In this document: in pieces, positions 42,091 through 50,162 of the stretch
Layout: every line of letters starts with the position of its first letter
How positions within the stretch are numbered: the stretch's first letter is position 1
DNA from: SURF-32 sp964648365
GTDB lineage: Bacteria; Planctomycetota; Phycisphaerae; UBA1845
Direction of reading: 5' to 3'
DNA length: 51,638 nt
Assembly (NCBI GenBank): GCA_964648365.1
Contig: CAZYLK010000022.1
Span: 1-51,638 of the forward strand
Position numbers and translations under genes: made by a program
Notes under the pieces: generated by a model
What the model was told of the DNA's origin: nothing
What the model saw: only the letters and a program-made list of their open reading frames with translations
Databases searched by the model: none

Positions 42091-42123
42091 ATCTGAAACC
42101 GCATTGCAACGTGAAGACTGAAC

Positions 42124-43578
42124 GTGAATGATCTGAACCGACAGTGGGATGTGATCGTGATCGGCGGCGGGCCGGCGGGGGCGACGTGCGCCACCGTGCT
42201 GGCCCAGCATGGACGCAGCGTGCTGCTGCTGGAGAAGGGCCACTTCCCGCGGCATCACATCGGCGAATCGCTGATGCCGCAGACCTATCACACGTTCAAG
42301 CGGATCGGCATCCTCGATACGCTCAAGAACTCGAACTTTCCCCGCAAGGAAAGCGTGCAATTCGTCACCGCCAGCGGCAAGGAATCCGAGCCCTATTACT
42401 TCACCGACCGCGATCCGGCCGAATGGTCCACGACCTGGCAGGTGCCGCGCGACGTGTTCGACGAGTTGATGATCGACAACGCCCGCAAGCATGGCGTGAT
42501 GGTCCGGCACGGCGTGCGCGTGTCGGAGATTCTCTTCGAGGGCGATCGGGCCGTCGGCGTGCGGGCGGTTGGTGCGGATCCGGAGAGTGCGAACCGGGAT
42601 TGGGTTTCGGCGGATCAGAACAGCGCGACCGGAGAAGTTGGTTTGACCGGGGACGTCGTACAGCGACGAACGTTTGCGCGGGCCCAAGCCCGCGGCTCGG
42701 CGCAGAAGGACGGCAACGGCCAGAGCTCCGCCGGCCCGGTCGACCTCCGCGCCAAAGTCGTCGTCGACGCGACCGGCCTGTCCGCGCTGATGTCCAAGCA
42801 GCTCAAACTCCGCGCAACCGATCCGGCGCTCAAGAATGGCGCGATCTACGCCTACTATCGCGGCGCCCGCGTCGACGAAGGCCGCAACGCCGGAGCGACG
42901 ATCATCATTCACACGCCTGACCGCGAAGGGTGGTTCTGGTTCATCCCGCTGGCGGACGGCGTCACCAGCATCGGCCTGGTCGGGCCGCCGTCGTTCCTCT
43001 TTACCGGCCGCGGCGGCGAGCCGCTCGACACGCTCGAAGCCGAAATCGCCCGCTGCCCGCACATGAAGGAACGCCTCGCGGATGCGACGCGCGTCAGCGG
43101 CGCGTACGTCACCAGCGACTTCTCCTCGCACGCTTCGCGCATGTGCGGCGACGGCTGGGTCTTGATCGGCGACGCATTCGAGTTTATTGATCCCGTTTAC
43201 TCGTCGGGTGTCATGTTGGCGCTGACCAGCGGCGAGTGGGCCGGTGACGCGATTCATGCCGCCTTGGAGGTCGGAGATACCTCGGCGAGGCGGCTCGGCC
43301 CGTACGAAGCCCGATTCCGCCACGGCGTCGAGATGATCCGCCGCCTGGTATACCGTTTTTATGATCGAAACTTCAGCTTCGGCCGCTTCATCGCCGCCCA
43401 TCCCGAGCATGAGGACCACCTGGTGCGCCTCCTGATCGGCGACGTGTTCAACGATGAGGTCGAGACGATCTTTGACGCCATGAAGCAGTTCGACGCAACC
43501 CACGCCGCTGCCGCAGACATGTCATGCGGCGGCCCATCCGCATCCTGCCGCGGCCGGGCGGCCGGGACGAATCCATGA
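42124..43578 (+). CDS. FAD-dependent oxidoreductase, halogenase/reductase-like
   Basis: 484 residues. The Rossmann site is DVIVIGGGPAGATCATVLAQ, then GESLMPQTYHTFKRIGI (GESL as in FAD halogenases and geranylgeranyl reductase relatives), WQVPRDVFDELMIDNA, VDATGLSAL, and GDGWVLIGDAFEFIDPVYSSGVMLAL for the second FAD contact. Residues about 150-208 are an unusual insert (GADPESANRDWV to AGPVDL) just before the conserved VVVDATG strand; this DNA includes a GCGGGCT palindrome at 42676-42700. The start is the GTG at 42124. It overlaps the next gene by ATGA. The substrate is unknown. Confidence 0.87.
   Translation: MNDLNRQWDVIVIGGGPAGATCATVLAQHGRSVLLLEKGHFPRHHIGESLMPQTYHTFKRIGILDTLKNSNFPRKESVQFVTASGKESEPYYFTDRDPAEWSTTWQVPRDVFDELMIDNARKHGVMVRHGVRVSEILFEGDRAVGVRAVGADPESANRDWVSADQNSATGEVGLTGDVVQRRTFARAQARGSAQKDGNGQSSAGPVDLRAKVVVDATGLSALMSKQLKLRATDPALKNGAIYAYYRGARVDEGRNAGATIIIHTPDREGWFWFIPLADGVTSIGLVGPPSFLFTGRGGEPLDTLEAEIARCPHMKERLADATRVSGAYVTSDFSSHASRMCGDGWVLIGDAFEFIDPVYSSGVMLALTSGEWAGDAIHAALEVGDTSARRLGPYEARFRHGVEMIRRLVYRFYDRNFSFGRFIAAHPEHEDHLVRLLIGDVFNDEVETIFDAMKQFDATHAAAADMSCGGPSASCRGRAAGTNP
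42676..42700. repeat. GCGGGCT-family palindrome inside the FAD gene
   Basis: GCGCGGGCCCAAGCCCGCGG followed by CTCGG, in frame within the FAD oxidoreductase gene, where it encodes ARAQARGSA. The flanking DNA (about 42571-42750) has no counterpart in the expected fold. Confidence 0.75.
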
Positions 43579-43817
43579 GGAAACTTGTTTACCTGCTCAT
43601 CGTGGCGCTGGCCGTCCTGCACCACGACGTCTACTGGTGGCACTCGCACAAGCCGCTGCTGTTCGGTTTCGTGCCCGTCGGCCTGGCCCATCACGTGGGG
43701 ATATCCCTCGGCGCGGGGCTGGTCGGCCTGCTGGCGGTGAAGTTCTGCTGGCCGGACGGCGTGGACGTCGACGACGCCGATCCCACTGCACCGCCGAGCG
43801 GCAAGGAGGCCCGATGA
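43575..43817 (+). CDS. DUF3311 small membrane protein
   Basis: 80 residues: two membrane segments (YLLIVALAVLHHDVYWW; LFGFVPVGLAHHVGISLGAGLVGLL) with the HHD and G.P.GL.HH motifs of DUF3311. Such proteins are commonly encoded directly before a sodium:solute symporter and are probably accessory subunits. ATGA overlaps with both neighbours (43575-43578 and 43814-43817) show tight translational coupling. Confidence 0.9.
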   Translation: MRKLVYLLIVALAVLHHDVYWWHSHKPLLFGFVPVGLAHHVGISLGAGLVGLLAVKFCWPDGVDVDDADPTAPPSGKEAR

Positions 43818-45472
43818 TCCTCGCCGCACTCAACTCCGGCCAGATCGCCGTCTGGGTCATCGCTGCCTACATGCTGGCCTTGATCGGCCTTGGCATCGGC
43901 ACCGGGCGACTGTTCCGCGGCACCTCGGCGGATTACTTCGTCGCGTCGCGCGGCATCGGATCGTTCGTCCTGCTCATGTCGCTGTTCGGCACGACCATGA
44001 CGTCGTTTGCCATCATCGGCAGCAGCGGGCAGGCCTTCGCCCGCGGCATCGGCGTCTACGGCCAGATGGTCTCCTGGTCGGGCATCTTTCACTCGCTCAT
44101 CTTCTTCCTGGTCGGCATCAAGCTCTGGTCCTACGGCAAGCGCTACGGTTACGTCACGCAGATCCAGTTCTTCCGCGATCGCTTCGACTCCGACAAGCTG
44201 GGCCTGCTGCTCTTTCCGGCCCTGGTCGGACTGGTGGTGCCCTATCTGCTGATGGGCGTCATCGGCGGGGCGACGACGATGGAAAAGATCACCGCCGGCG
44301 CGTTTCCGGGCATCTTTCCCGAGCATGGCGTGGGCCCCGCCAGGGTCGCGGCCGGATCGGTGCCCTTCTGGCTGTGCGGACTGATTATCTGCGTGGTGGT
44401 ACTGATCTACGTTTTTCTGGGCGGTGTGCGGGCGGCCGCCTGGGCGAACGCCTTGCAGACGATCATCTTCATCGTGCTGGGCATCGTTACGTTCATGGTC
44501 ATCGCCGACAAGCTCGGCGGCGTGAAGCAGGCCACGGCCAACGTCGTCGAATACAACCCGTCCTTCCTGAAGGTTGCAGCCACAGAGGAGGACGAGCAGG
44601 TCTACCAGGAAAAGCTGGCCGAATTCCAGGCCGGAACGTCGCCGATCAAGCCGCGTCATCCGCAGGAAATCCCGCCGCTCGTCTTTTTGACGTATCTGTT
44701 CATCCCGTTCAGCGTGGCGATGTTCCCGCACCTGTTTCAGCACTGGCTGACGGCCAAATCGGCGCGGACGTTCCGCCTGTCGGTGGTAGCCCATCCGCTG
44801 CTGATGATGCTGACCTGGTTCCCGTGCGTCATGATCGGCGTCTGGGCAACGTCGGCGGTGGTGGACGGCAAGGCGGTGCTGCCGCCGGACTTCGCCAACC
44901 AGAACGCGGTACTGGGCATCATGGTCAACAAGCTGGCCCCGCCGATCATGGGCGGATTGCTGACAGCCGGGGTGCTGGCGGCGATCATGTCCAGCCTGGA
45001 CTCGCAGTTCCTCTGCCTGGGAAACATCTTCACGACCGACATCGTTAACCACTACATGGAGCACGACCGGCTCAGCGATCGGCAGATCGTGCTTCTCGGG
45101 CGCGGGTTCACGGTGGCGATCGTCGTCGTGACGTACGTGCTGTCGCTGATGTATCGCGGCTCCAGCGTGTTCAAGCTGGGCATCTGGTGTTTCACCGGGT
45201 TCGCGGCTTTGTCTCCGCTGGTTTTTGCGGCGCTCTACTGGCGTCGGGCGACGAAGGTGGGCGCTTATGCCAGCGTGCTGACCGCCGCGGCCGTGGGGCT
45301 TTACTTCTTCTACCAGGCCGACATGGACGCAGGCGAGGAGGCCGTGCTGGTGCTGGGCATGATGCCGGCCGCGTGGGTGGTCGCCGCGTCGACGGTAGCC
45401 TTGGTGGTCTTCTCGCTGCTCAGCAGTCCGCCGCCGCCAGAGACGGTCAACAAGTTTTTCAAGCCGCGTTGA
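43814..45472 (+). CDS. Sodium:solute symporter (SSS family)
   Basis: 552 residues with about 13 membrane segments, of the SSS family (PanF/PutP-like): DYFVASRGIGSFVLLMSLFGTTMTSFAIIGSSGQAFARGIGVY near the N-terminus, then LGGVRAAAWANALQTIIFIVLG, and LTAGVLAAIMSSLDSQFLCLGNIFTTDIVNHY, which holds the sodium-site Ser residues. The start ATG has AAGGAGG and overlaps the DUF3311 stop. The substrate is probably an organic acid or similar, imported with sodium; it cannot be named. Confidence 0.93.
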   Translation: MILAALNSGQIAVWVIAAYMLALIGLGIGTGRLFRGTSADYFVASRGIGSFVLLMSLFGTTMTSFAIIGSSGQAFARGIGVYGQMVSWSGIFHSLIFFLVGIKLWSYGKRYGYVTQIQFFRDRFDSDKLGLLLFPALVGLVVPYLLMGVIGGATTMEKITAGAFPGIFPEHGVGPARVAAGSVPFWLCGLIICVVVLIYVFLGGVRAAAWANALQTIIFIVLGIVTFMVIADKLGGVKQATANVVEYNPSFLKVAATEEDEQVYQEKLAEFQAGTSPIKPRHPQEIPPLVFLTYLFIPFSVAMFPHLFQHWLTAKSARTFRLSVVAHPLLMMLTWFPCVMIGVWATSAVVDGKAVLPPDFANQNAVLGIMVNKLAPPIMGGLLTAGVLAAIMSSLDSQFLCLGNIFTTDIVNHYMEHDRLSDRQIVLLGRGFTVAIVVVTYVLSLMYRGSSVFKLGIWCFTGFAALSPLVFAALYWRRATKVGAYASVLTAAAVGLYFFYQADMDAGEEAVLVLGMMPAAWVVAASTVALVVFSLLSSPPPPETVNKFFKPR

Positions 45473-45494
45473 CGGCGAGTGGTCTCTGATGTGG

Positions 45495-45545
45495 CACCGG
45501 TTTGTAACCGGTGAATTCCGGTGTGGCACCGGTTTGTAACCGGTG
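45495..45545. repeat. CACCGGTT palindromes, two units
   Basis: Units at 45495-45513 and 45527-45545 (CACCGGTTTGTAACCGGTG), 32-bp period, starting 22 bases after the symporter stop. Confidence 0.87.
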
Positions 45546-45606
45546 AGTTTGATGCGGTGCAAGCGAGTGCCTGCCGGCATTGGCGGCGGCTCTTGACTCT
45601 GACGAC

Positions 45607-45634
45607 GACCCCGGCTTGAAAGCCGGGGCTCTGA
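45607..45634. repeat. CCCCGGCTTGAAAGCCGGGG palindrome
   Basis: A further palindrome of the same design (GC stem around TTGAAA, followed by CTCTGAT), between the CACCGGTT units and the thioesterase gene. Confidence 0.7.
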
Positions 45635-45684
45635 TCGCCGGTGACGACGATGACGCCATCCACCGGGAGTCGCGGAATCAATCG

Positions 45685-46137
45685 ATGAGTGCTCCACGCT
45701 TCACCCAGCATCGCCGCGTCGAGTTCGCCGACACCGACATGGCCGGCGTCATGCACTTCGCGGCGTACTACCGGTACATGGAGGCGGTCGAGCACGCCTG
45801 GTTCCGCGCCCTGGGGCTCAGCGTCGTGTCGCACGACGGCGACGGCAGGATAAGCTGGCCGCGGGCGGCGACGAAGGCGGAGTACTTCGCCCCCGCCCGC
45901 TTCGAGGACGTACTGGAGATGTCGCTGTCCGTCGTGCGGCTGGGCAAGCGCTCGTTGACGCACGAGGTGTCCTTTGTCAGCGCGGGTCGCGTTATCGCCC
46001 GGACCGAAGCCACCATTGTGTGCTGCCGCGTCGGCGCCGATACGTTTGAATCCGTCGACATCCCGGACGACGTGCGGCGGCGGATCGAAGCCGGTCCCCC
46101 GCGCAACCCACGATCTGACCGTGACAGGATTGACTGA
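45685..46137 (+). CDS. Acyl-CoA thioesterase, 4HBT/YbgC-like
   Basis: A 150-residue hotdog-fold thioesterase that cleaves acyl-CoA or acyl-carrier thioesters. The active-site block is VEFADTDMAGVMHFAAYYRYMEAVEHAWFRALG (with the catalytic Asp of the 4HBT class), then ATKAEYFAPARFEDVLEMSLSV and HEVSF. The start is the ATG at 45685; the open frame continues upstream to 45580. Not in an obvious operon, though the next gene begins 52 bases later. Confidence 0.9.
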   Translation: MSAPRFTQHRRVEFADTDMAGVMHFAAYYRYMEAVEHAWFRALGLSVVSHDGDGRISWPRAATKAEYFAPARFEDVLEMSLSVVRLGKRSLTHEVSFVSAGRVIARTEATIVCCRVGADTFESVDIPDDVRRRIEAGPPRNPRSDRDRID

Positions 46138-46189
46138 AGCAGCCGGCGTGCAACCCGCGACAGGCCGGCAGAAGCGGAGACGTTGTGAA

Positions 46190-46666
46190 ATGAAGTGGCT
46201 CTTCTTCGTCGTACTGACCATCCTCTGCTGGGGCGCCTACGTGCCCGTGCTGCATCAGGGGCAAAGCCTGCTGGGTAAGGACAGCCCGGCGCCGCTGCGG
46301 GCGTTCATGTTCGTCGGCCTGGCCTATTTCATCGTGTCGGGCCTGGTGCTGTTCTACCTGATGACCAGCCGGGCGGAGCCGTTGACGATCACGGCCAACG
46401 GCGGCGTCGTCAGCACGATCGCGGGCATCCTGGGCGCCATCGGAGCGCTCGGAATCGTCTTTGCGCTCAAGTTCGGCAAGCCAACGCTCGGCCCGAAGGC
46501 GCCGCTGCTGATCGCCCCGCTGGTCTTTGCCGGGGCACCCATCGTCAACACGCTCGTCTCGATGCTCTGGCACAAACCCAGCAAAGCCCCTAGCCTGTTG
46601 TTCTACGTCGGCATCGTTCTGGCCGCGGCCGGCGCGGCGCTCGTGCTGCGGTTCAAGCCGACGTAG
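46190..46666 (+). CDS. EamA-like small transporter-fold protein
   Basis: 158 residues with five membrane segments: LFFVVLTILCWGAYVPVLHQG, LRAFMFVGLAYFIVSGLVLFYL, GVVSTIAGILGAIGALGIVFALKFGKP, LLIAPLVFAGAPIVNTLVSMLW and LLFYVGIVLAAAGAALVLRF. This is half the usual length of a DMT/EamA transporter, so it probably forms a dimer. The ATG at 46190 has GGAGA upstream. Substrate unknown. Confidence 0.75.
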   Translation: MKWLFFVVLTILCWGAYVPVLHQGQSLLGKDSPAPLRAFMFVGLAYFIVSGLVLFYLMTSRAEPLTITANGGVVSTIAGILGAIGALGIVFALKFGKPTLGPKAPLLIAPLVFAGAPIVNTLVSMLWHKPSKAPSLLFYVGIVLAAAGAALVLRFKPT

Positions 46667-46765
46667 CGCCCACCGGCGGCGGACGTGGCGGCCGCGCGGC
46701 CTCCGCGCCGACCGCGTCGGATCCAGCCGTCCGGGATGGGCAAAACGCCGATCCGGAGTTCCGTT

Positions 46766-48127
46766 ATGACCACTGCTGCCACCGCCGCGCCCGTAGCGCT
46801 CCATCCCGAACACGGCTCAAAGAAAAAACGCCTCAAGCTGGGCCACGACCCGAACCTGGCGATCAACGGCGGCTCGCGCACCACGCGCATGCCCTTCCCG
46901 CCGCCGTGGGCGCGGGTGACGCAGGCCGTCGCGCTCACCGGCGACGTGCTCGGCATGATCCCGCGCATCGCGAAGGGTAAGACCACCATCGGCGACGGGT
47001 CGAAGGTGGTGGCGAAGTTCGAGAAGGCGTTCAAGGAGTTGACCGGCTCGGAATACGCCCTGGCGATGAACAGCGGCACCGCCACCCTGCACAGTGCGTT
47101 TTTCGCCGTTGGGGTCGGGCCGGGCGACGAGGTTCTCGCCCCGGCCTATACGTGGCACGCCTCGGCCACGCCCGCGCTGCAGTGCAACGCCACGCCCGTC
47201 TTCTGCGACATCGACCCGAAGACGCTGACCGTCGACCCGGACGACATCGAGCGGCGCATCAACAAACGGACCAAGGCGATCTGCGTCGTGCATGTCTGGG
47301 GCAATCCGGCCCAGATGGACCGCATCTGCGACATCGCCCGGCGGCACAAGCTGGCCGTGGTGGAAGACTGCTCGCACGCCCACGGCGCGGTCTACAAGGG
47401 CAAGGCGGTGGGCACGTGGGGCGACGTGGGGTGCTTCAGCCTGAATAACAAGAAGGCGGTGGACGCGGGCGAGGGCGGGATCGCCGTGACCGACGACGGC
47501 CGGCTGTTCGATAGGATGCTGGTTCTGGGCCACTTCGGCCGCATCCAGCGCGGCCAGGCGCTGAATACGTTCGACTTCGGCGACATGAGCCTGGGCTTGA
47601 AATACCGCCCGCACCAGTGTGCCATGCAGCTTGCCGTCGCGTCGCTCAAGCGCTTGTCGGGCCTCAACCGCCGCTCACAGCGGGCGTGGGACATCCTGTG
47701 CCGCGAGCTGCGCGACGTGCCCGGCATCCGCGCCCCCGAGACGCTGCCGGGCGCGACCCGCGGCGGCTTCCAGGCGTTCGTGCTCGCGTACGAAGGCGAG
47801 GAGATGGGCGGCCCGCCGCGCGACGCGTTCGTCAAAGCCGTCAAGAAGGAAGGCATCCCGCTGACGGCCGACCGCTATTCAGAACTCAACTACACCTACG
47901 GCATGTTGCACAAGGCGCCGCTCTTCCGCGTGGACCGCAGAACCATCAGCGGCGCATGCAGCGACACCACCCGCGACGCCAGCGAGATTCAACCCGACGA
48001 GCTTCCCAACGCGGAACGGCTCAGCAGGCAGCTCGTCAGCCTGCCGCGGCTGGATACGGCGACGGATGGGTACGTGCGGGCGTGCGGGCGGGGGATACGG
48101 AAGGTGTTGAAAGGCGTGCTGGCGTGA
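46766..48127 (+). CDS. DegT/DnrJ/EryC1 aminotransferase-family protein
   Basis: 453 residues, PLP-dependent. FEKAFKELTGSEYALAMNSGTATLHSAFFAVGVGPGDEVLAPAYTW is the sugar aminotransferase signature; then VEDCSHAHGAVYKGKAVGTWGDVGCFSLNNKKAVDAGEGGIAV, whose Lys would hold PLP. It carries a poly-basic N-terminus (SKKKRLKLG). It probably makes an amino sugar or related amine. Start ATG 46766 with GGAG. No sugar nucleotide genes are adjacent. Confidence 0.9.
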   Translation: MTTAATAAPVALHPEHGSKKKRLKLGHDPNLAINGGSRTTRMPFPPPWARVTQAVALTGDVLGMIPRIAKGKTTIGDGSKVVAKFEKAFKELTGSEYALAMNSGTATLHSAFFAVGVGPGDEVLAPAYTWHASATPALQCNATPVFCDIDPKTLTVDPDDIERRINKRTKAICVVHVWGNPAQMDRICDIARRHKLAVVEDCSHAHGAVYKGKAVGTWGDVGCFSLNNKKAVDAGEGGIAVTDDGRLFDRMLVLGHFGRIQRGQALNTFDFGDMSLGLKYRPHQCAMQLAVASLKRLSGLNRRSQRAWDILCRELRDVPGIRAPETLPGATRGGFQAFVLAYEGEEMGGPPRDAFVKAVKKEGIPLTADRYSELNYTYGMLHKAPLFRVDRRTISGACSDTTRDASEIQPDELPNAERLSRQLVSLPRLDTATDGYVRACGRGIRKVLKGVLA

Positions 48128-48172
48128 GGATGTCGCGGCAGGGGACTGTTAGCCGACTGAGGAGGCAGGCTG

Positions 48173-48931
48173 GTGTCGGATCATTGGGACTTCTACTTCA
48201 CCAACGTAGACGACGCCCCCGGCTCGATCTTTACGGACCTCGGAATCCGCGATTCAGTCCCGGACCGCAAGCGTCCATGGCTGCTTTGGTGCGTTGTCGA
48301 TCTGCGTGACCCAAACGAAGACGGTTTCCCCGGCGACGCGGAGGCAACCGTGCTTCGTCAGCTTGAGCGCGCGATCTCACGGTCGATCGAGCGTGCGAGC
48401 GGCGCCGAGATGGTCGGCCGCATCTCGACCGCCGGACGCAGGGCGTTCTACTTCCACGGACCGCGGACCGAGCGATTCAAAGAAGCCGTCGATGCCGCCA
48501 TGACAGGCTTTTCCGCCTACGTCTACAAGAGTGGCTTCAAGGAAGACGCGGACTGGTCCTACTATCTCGACTGTCTCTATCCTTCGCCCGACCAACTCCA
48601 GCAGATCAGAAACAACCATACGATTGAGCTCCTGCAGGAAAAGGGCGATGCGTTGACCGCGCCGCGCCCCGTAACGCATTGGGCCTGCTTCGCGAATGAC
48701 GTGGACCGTGACGGGTTCGTGGCGAAAGCGGTCGCCCGCGGGTTCAAGGTCGTCGAAGAGCGCGATGAGCGTGAATCCAACCCCACACATCCCGCCGCCG
48801 TGACGCTCGAACGCATCGACTCCGTGGATTGGGAGTCCGTCAATGAAGTCACGATGGACCTGTTTGTGATGGCCCATGACGTCGGCGGCGTCTACGACGG
48901 CTGGGAAACACAGGTTGTGCAGGCACATTAG
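48173..48931 (+). CDS. DUF695 and RraB-like two-domain protein
   Basis: 252 residues. The N-terminal half (HWDFYFTNVDDAPGSIFTDLGIRD, ending near YLDCLYPSPDQLQQ) matches DUF695. The C-terminal half (HTIELLQEKGDALTAPRPVTHWACFANDVDRDGFVAKAVARGFKV) matches RraB, an RNase E inhibitor fold. The pairing of the two domains is a known architecture. The start is the GTG at 48173 after GAGGAGG. Whether it inhibits an RNase here is unknown. No gene lies between it and the repeat at 49008. Confidence 0.85.
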   Translation: MSDHWDFYFTNVDDAPGSIFTDLGIRDSVPDRKRPWLLWCVVDLRDPNEDGFPGDAEATVLRQLERAISRSIERASGAEMVGRISTAGRRAFYFHGPRTERFKEAVDAAMTGFSAYVYKSGFKEDADWSYYLDCLYPSPDQLQQIRNNHTIELLQEKGDALTAPRPVTHWACFANDVDRDGFVAKAVARGFKVVEERDERESNPTHPAAVTLERIDSVDWESVNEVTMDLFVMAHDVGGVYDGWETQVVQAH

Positions 48932-49007
48932 TCTCCGGCGGCGCCGTTTCTTGCCACTTTGCGCGCATGTTTCACAAGGAGTCGCCTTCGTGACCGTGAC
49001 GGAGGAA

Positions 49008-49112
49008 TATGGGAGTGAGGGAGTCACGGAATCAGGGAAGAAGGGCCACGGGGTTGAACTCTTTCTCTTCCCTGACTCCCTTACTCCCGGATCCCTTACT
49101 CCCTTTCCAAAA
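49008..49112. repeat. Inverted GGGAGT/ACTCCC heptad arrays, pair 3
   Basis: GGGAGT(G/C)AGGGAGTCACG (49010-49030) and the following GGGAAGAAGGG, then a short 25-base core, then CTTCCCTGACTCCCTTACTC (from 49070) and further heptads to 49107. The pair lies between the DUF695 gene and the next gene, as do pairs 1 and 2 at their junctions. Confidence 0.8.
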
Positions 49113-49129
49113 GGCGTGCCGCCTCCTGC

Positions 49130-49441
49130 GTGGACGATTCGCCGGATGACATCGTGGTTCGACGGTGGAAGAGTATTGATCGCACCTACCGTCCTCCCTA
49201 TGATGATGTCGTGATCAAGCCGGAAGAGCTTGTGGGCGAAGAGTGGGCCGAGTGGTATCGCTTAAGCCCGGTCGAGCGCTGGCTGGAGAGCGAGAGACTC
49301 CTGGCGGCGTACCTGATGTTGGGAGGTTCGCTTGATCCCGAACCCGATACGCAGAGTCCTTTCTTCGATCCGCGAGCACCGGGTCCGGGCCCTGCTGATG
49401 GGAGGCCAAGCGTGCGTATTGTACGGCGCGGCGGAGTTTAG
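49130..49441 (+). CDS. Antitoxin-like partner of the nucleotidyltransferase
   Basis: 103 residues (WAEWYRLSPVERWLESERLLAAYLMLGGSLDPEPDTQSPFFDP) with the helical core and ending seen in small partners of nucleotidyltransferase toxins. It overlaps the next gene by 110 bases in another frame, so its Pro/Gly-rich C-terminal 35 residues are shaped by that overlap. Start GTG at 49130 is tentative; there is no SD. Confidence 0.55.
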   Translation: MDDSPDDIVVRRWKSIDRTYRPPYDDVVIKPEELVGEEWAEWYRLSPVERWLESERLLAAYLMLGGSLDPEPDTQSPFFDPRAPGPGPADGRPSVRIVRRGGV

Positions 49442-50087
49442 CCGCGATACGGACCTGCTGATTCTCGCGGACGCGGGCAACCTCACACGACTGCGTCAGG
49501 CCTTGAGCGGCTTGGGGGCAGAGGTGATCGCCGTGCCGCCCTTTCGTCTCAGCCACCTGCGACGAGGGCACGCCGTGCATTTCCGCTGCCTCCATCCGGA
49601 CCTGTTGCGAATGCGCGTGGACGTCATGTCGCACCTGCGGGGAGTCGCGTCCTTTTCGACCCTCTGGAAGCGCCGCACCACGATCACACTGCCCGACGGC
49701 CTCGCCCTGGATGTGCTGTCTCTTCCGGACCTGGTACGGGCGAAGAAGACCCAGCGCGACAAGGACTGGCCGATGGTGCGCAGACTCCTGGAAGCGCACT
49801 ATTTCCAGCATGCGCAGAATCCGACACCTGCCCAAGTCCGATTCTGGCTGCTCGAACTTCGCTCGCCCGAACTGCTCATGGAGTTGGCGCGCCGCCATCC
49901 CGACGCCTGCCAGCGCGCCGCCCGGCGGCGTGCGCTGCTGCGGCATGCGGCGCGGAATGATGAACCCGCCCTGGAGGCCGCGCTGCGAGAGGAGGAGTCT
50001 CGCGAACGAGAGGCCGACCGACAGTATTGGAAGCCGCTGCGGAGCGAACTGGAACGAATTCGCCGCACCGAACGTGGTACGCGATAA
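49332..50087 (+). CDS. Nucleotidyltransferase toxin-like protein
   Basis: 251 residues. LLMGGQACVLYGAAEFSRDTDLLIL is the GG...DxD nucleotidyltransferase motif of AbiEii/MenT or MNT-type proteins, followed by RLSHLRRGHAVHFRC, MRVDVMSHLRG and LPDLVRAKKTQRDKDWPMVRRLL. Such enzymes modify tRNA or a partner kinase and usually form toxin-antitoxin pairs. The start is the TTG at 49332, with an excellent GGGAGG six bases upstream, inside the preceding gene. The C-terminal 60 residues are Arg/Glu-rich. Confidence 0.8.
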   Translation: MIPNPIRRVLSSIREHRVRALLMGGQACVLYGAAEFSRDTDLLILADAGNLTRLRQALSGLGAEVIAVPPFRLSHLRRGHAVHFRCLHPDLLRMRVDVMSHLRGVASFSTLWKRRTTITLPDGLALDVLSLPDLVRAKKTQRDKDWPMVRRLLEAHYFQHAQNPTPAQVRFWLLELRSPELLMELARRHPDACQRAARRRALLRHAARNDEPALEAALREEESREREADRQYWKPLRSELERIRRTERGTR

Positions 50088-50162
50088 TGAGTGCATGCGT
50101 CATCCGGCGGCCTCGACTCGCAATGCACCGAGTATTGCGGCACCTGCCCGCTGCCACGACGT

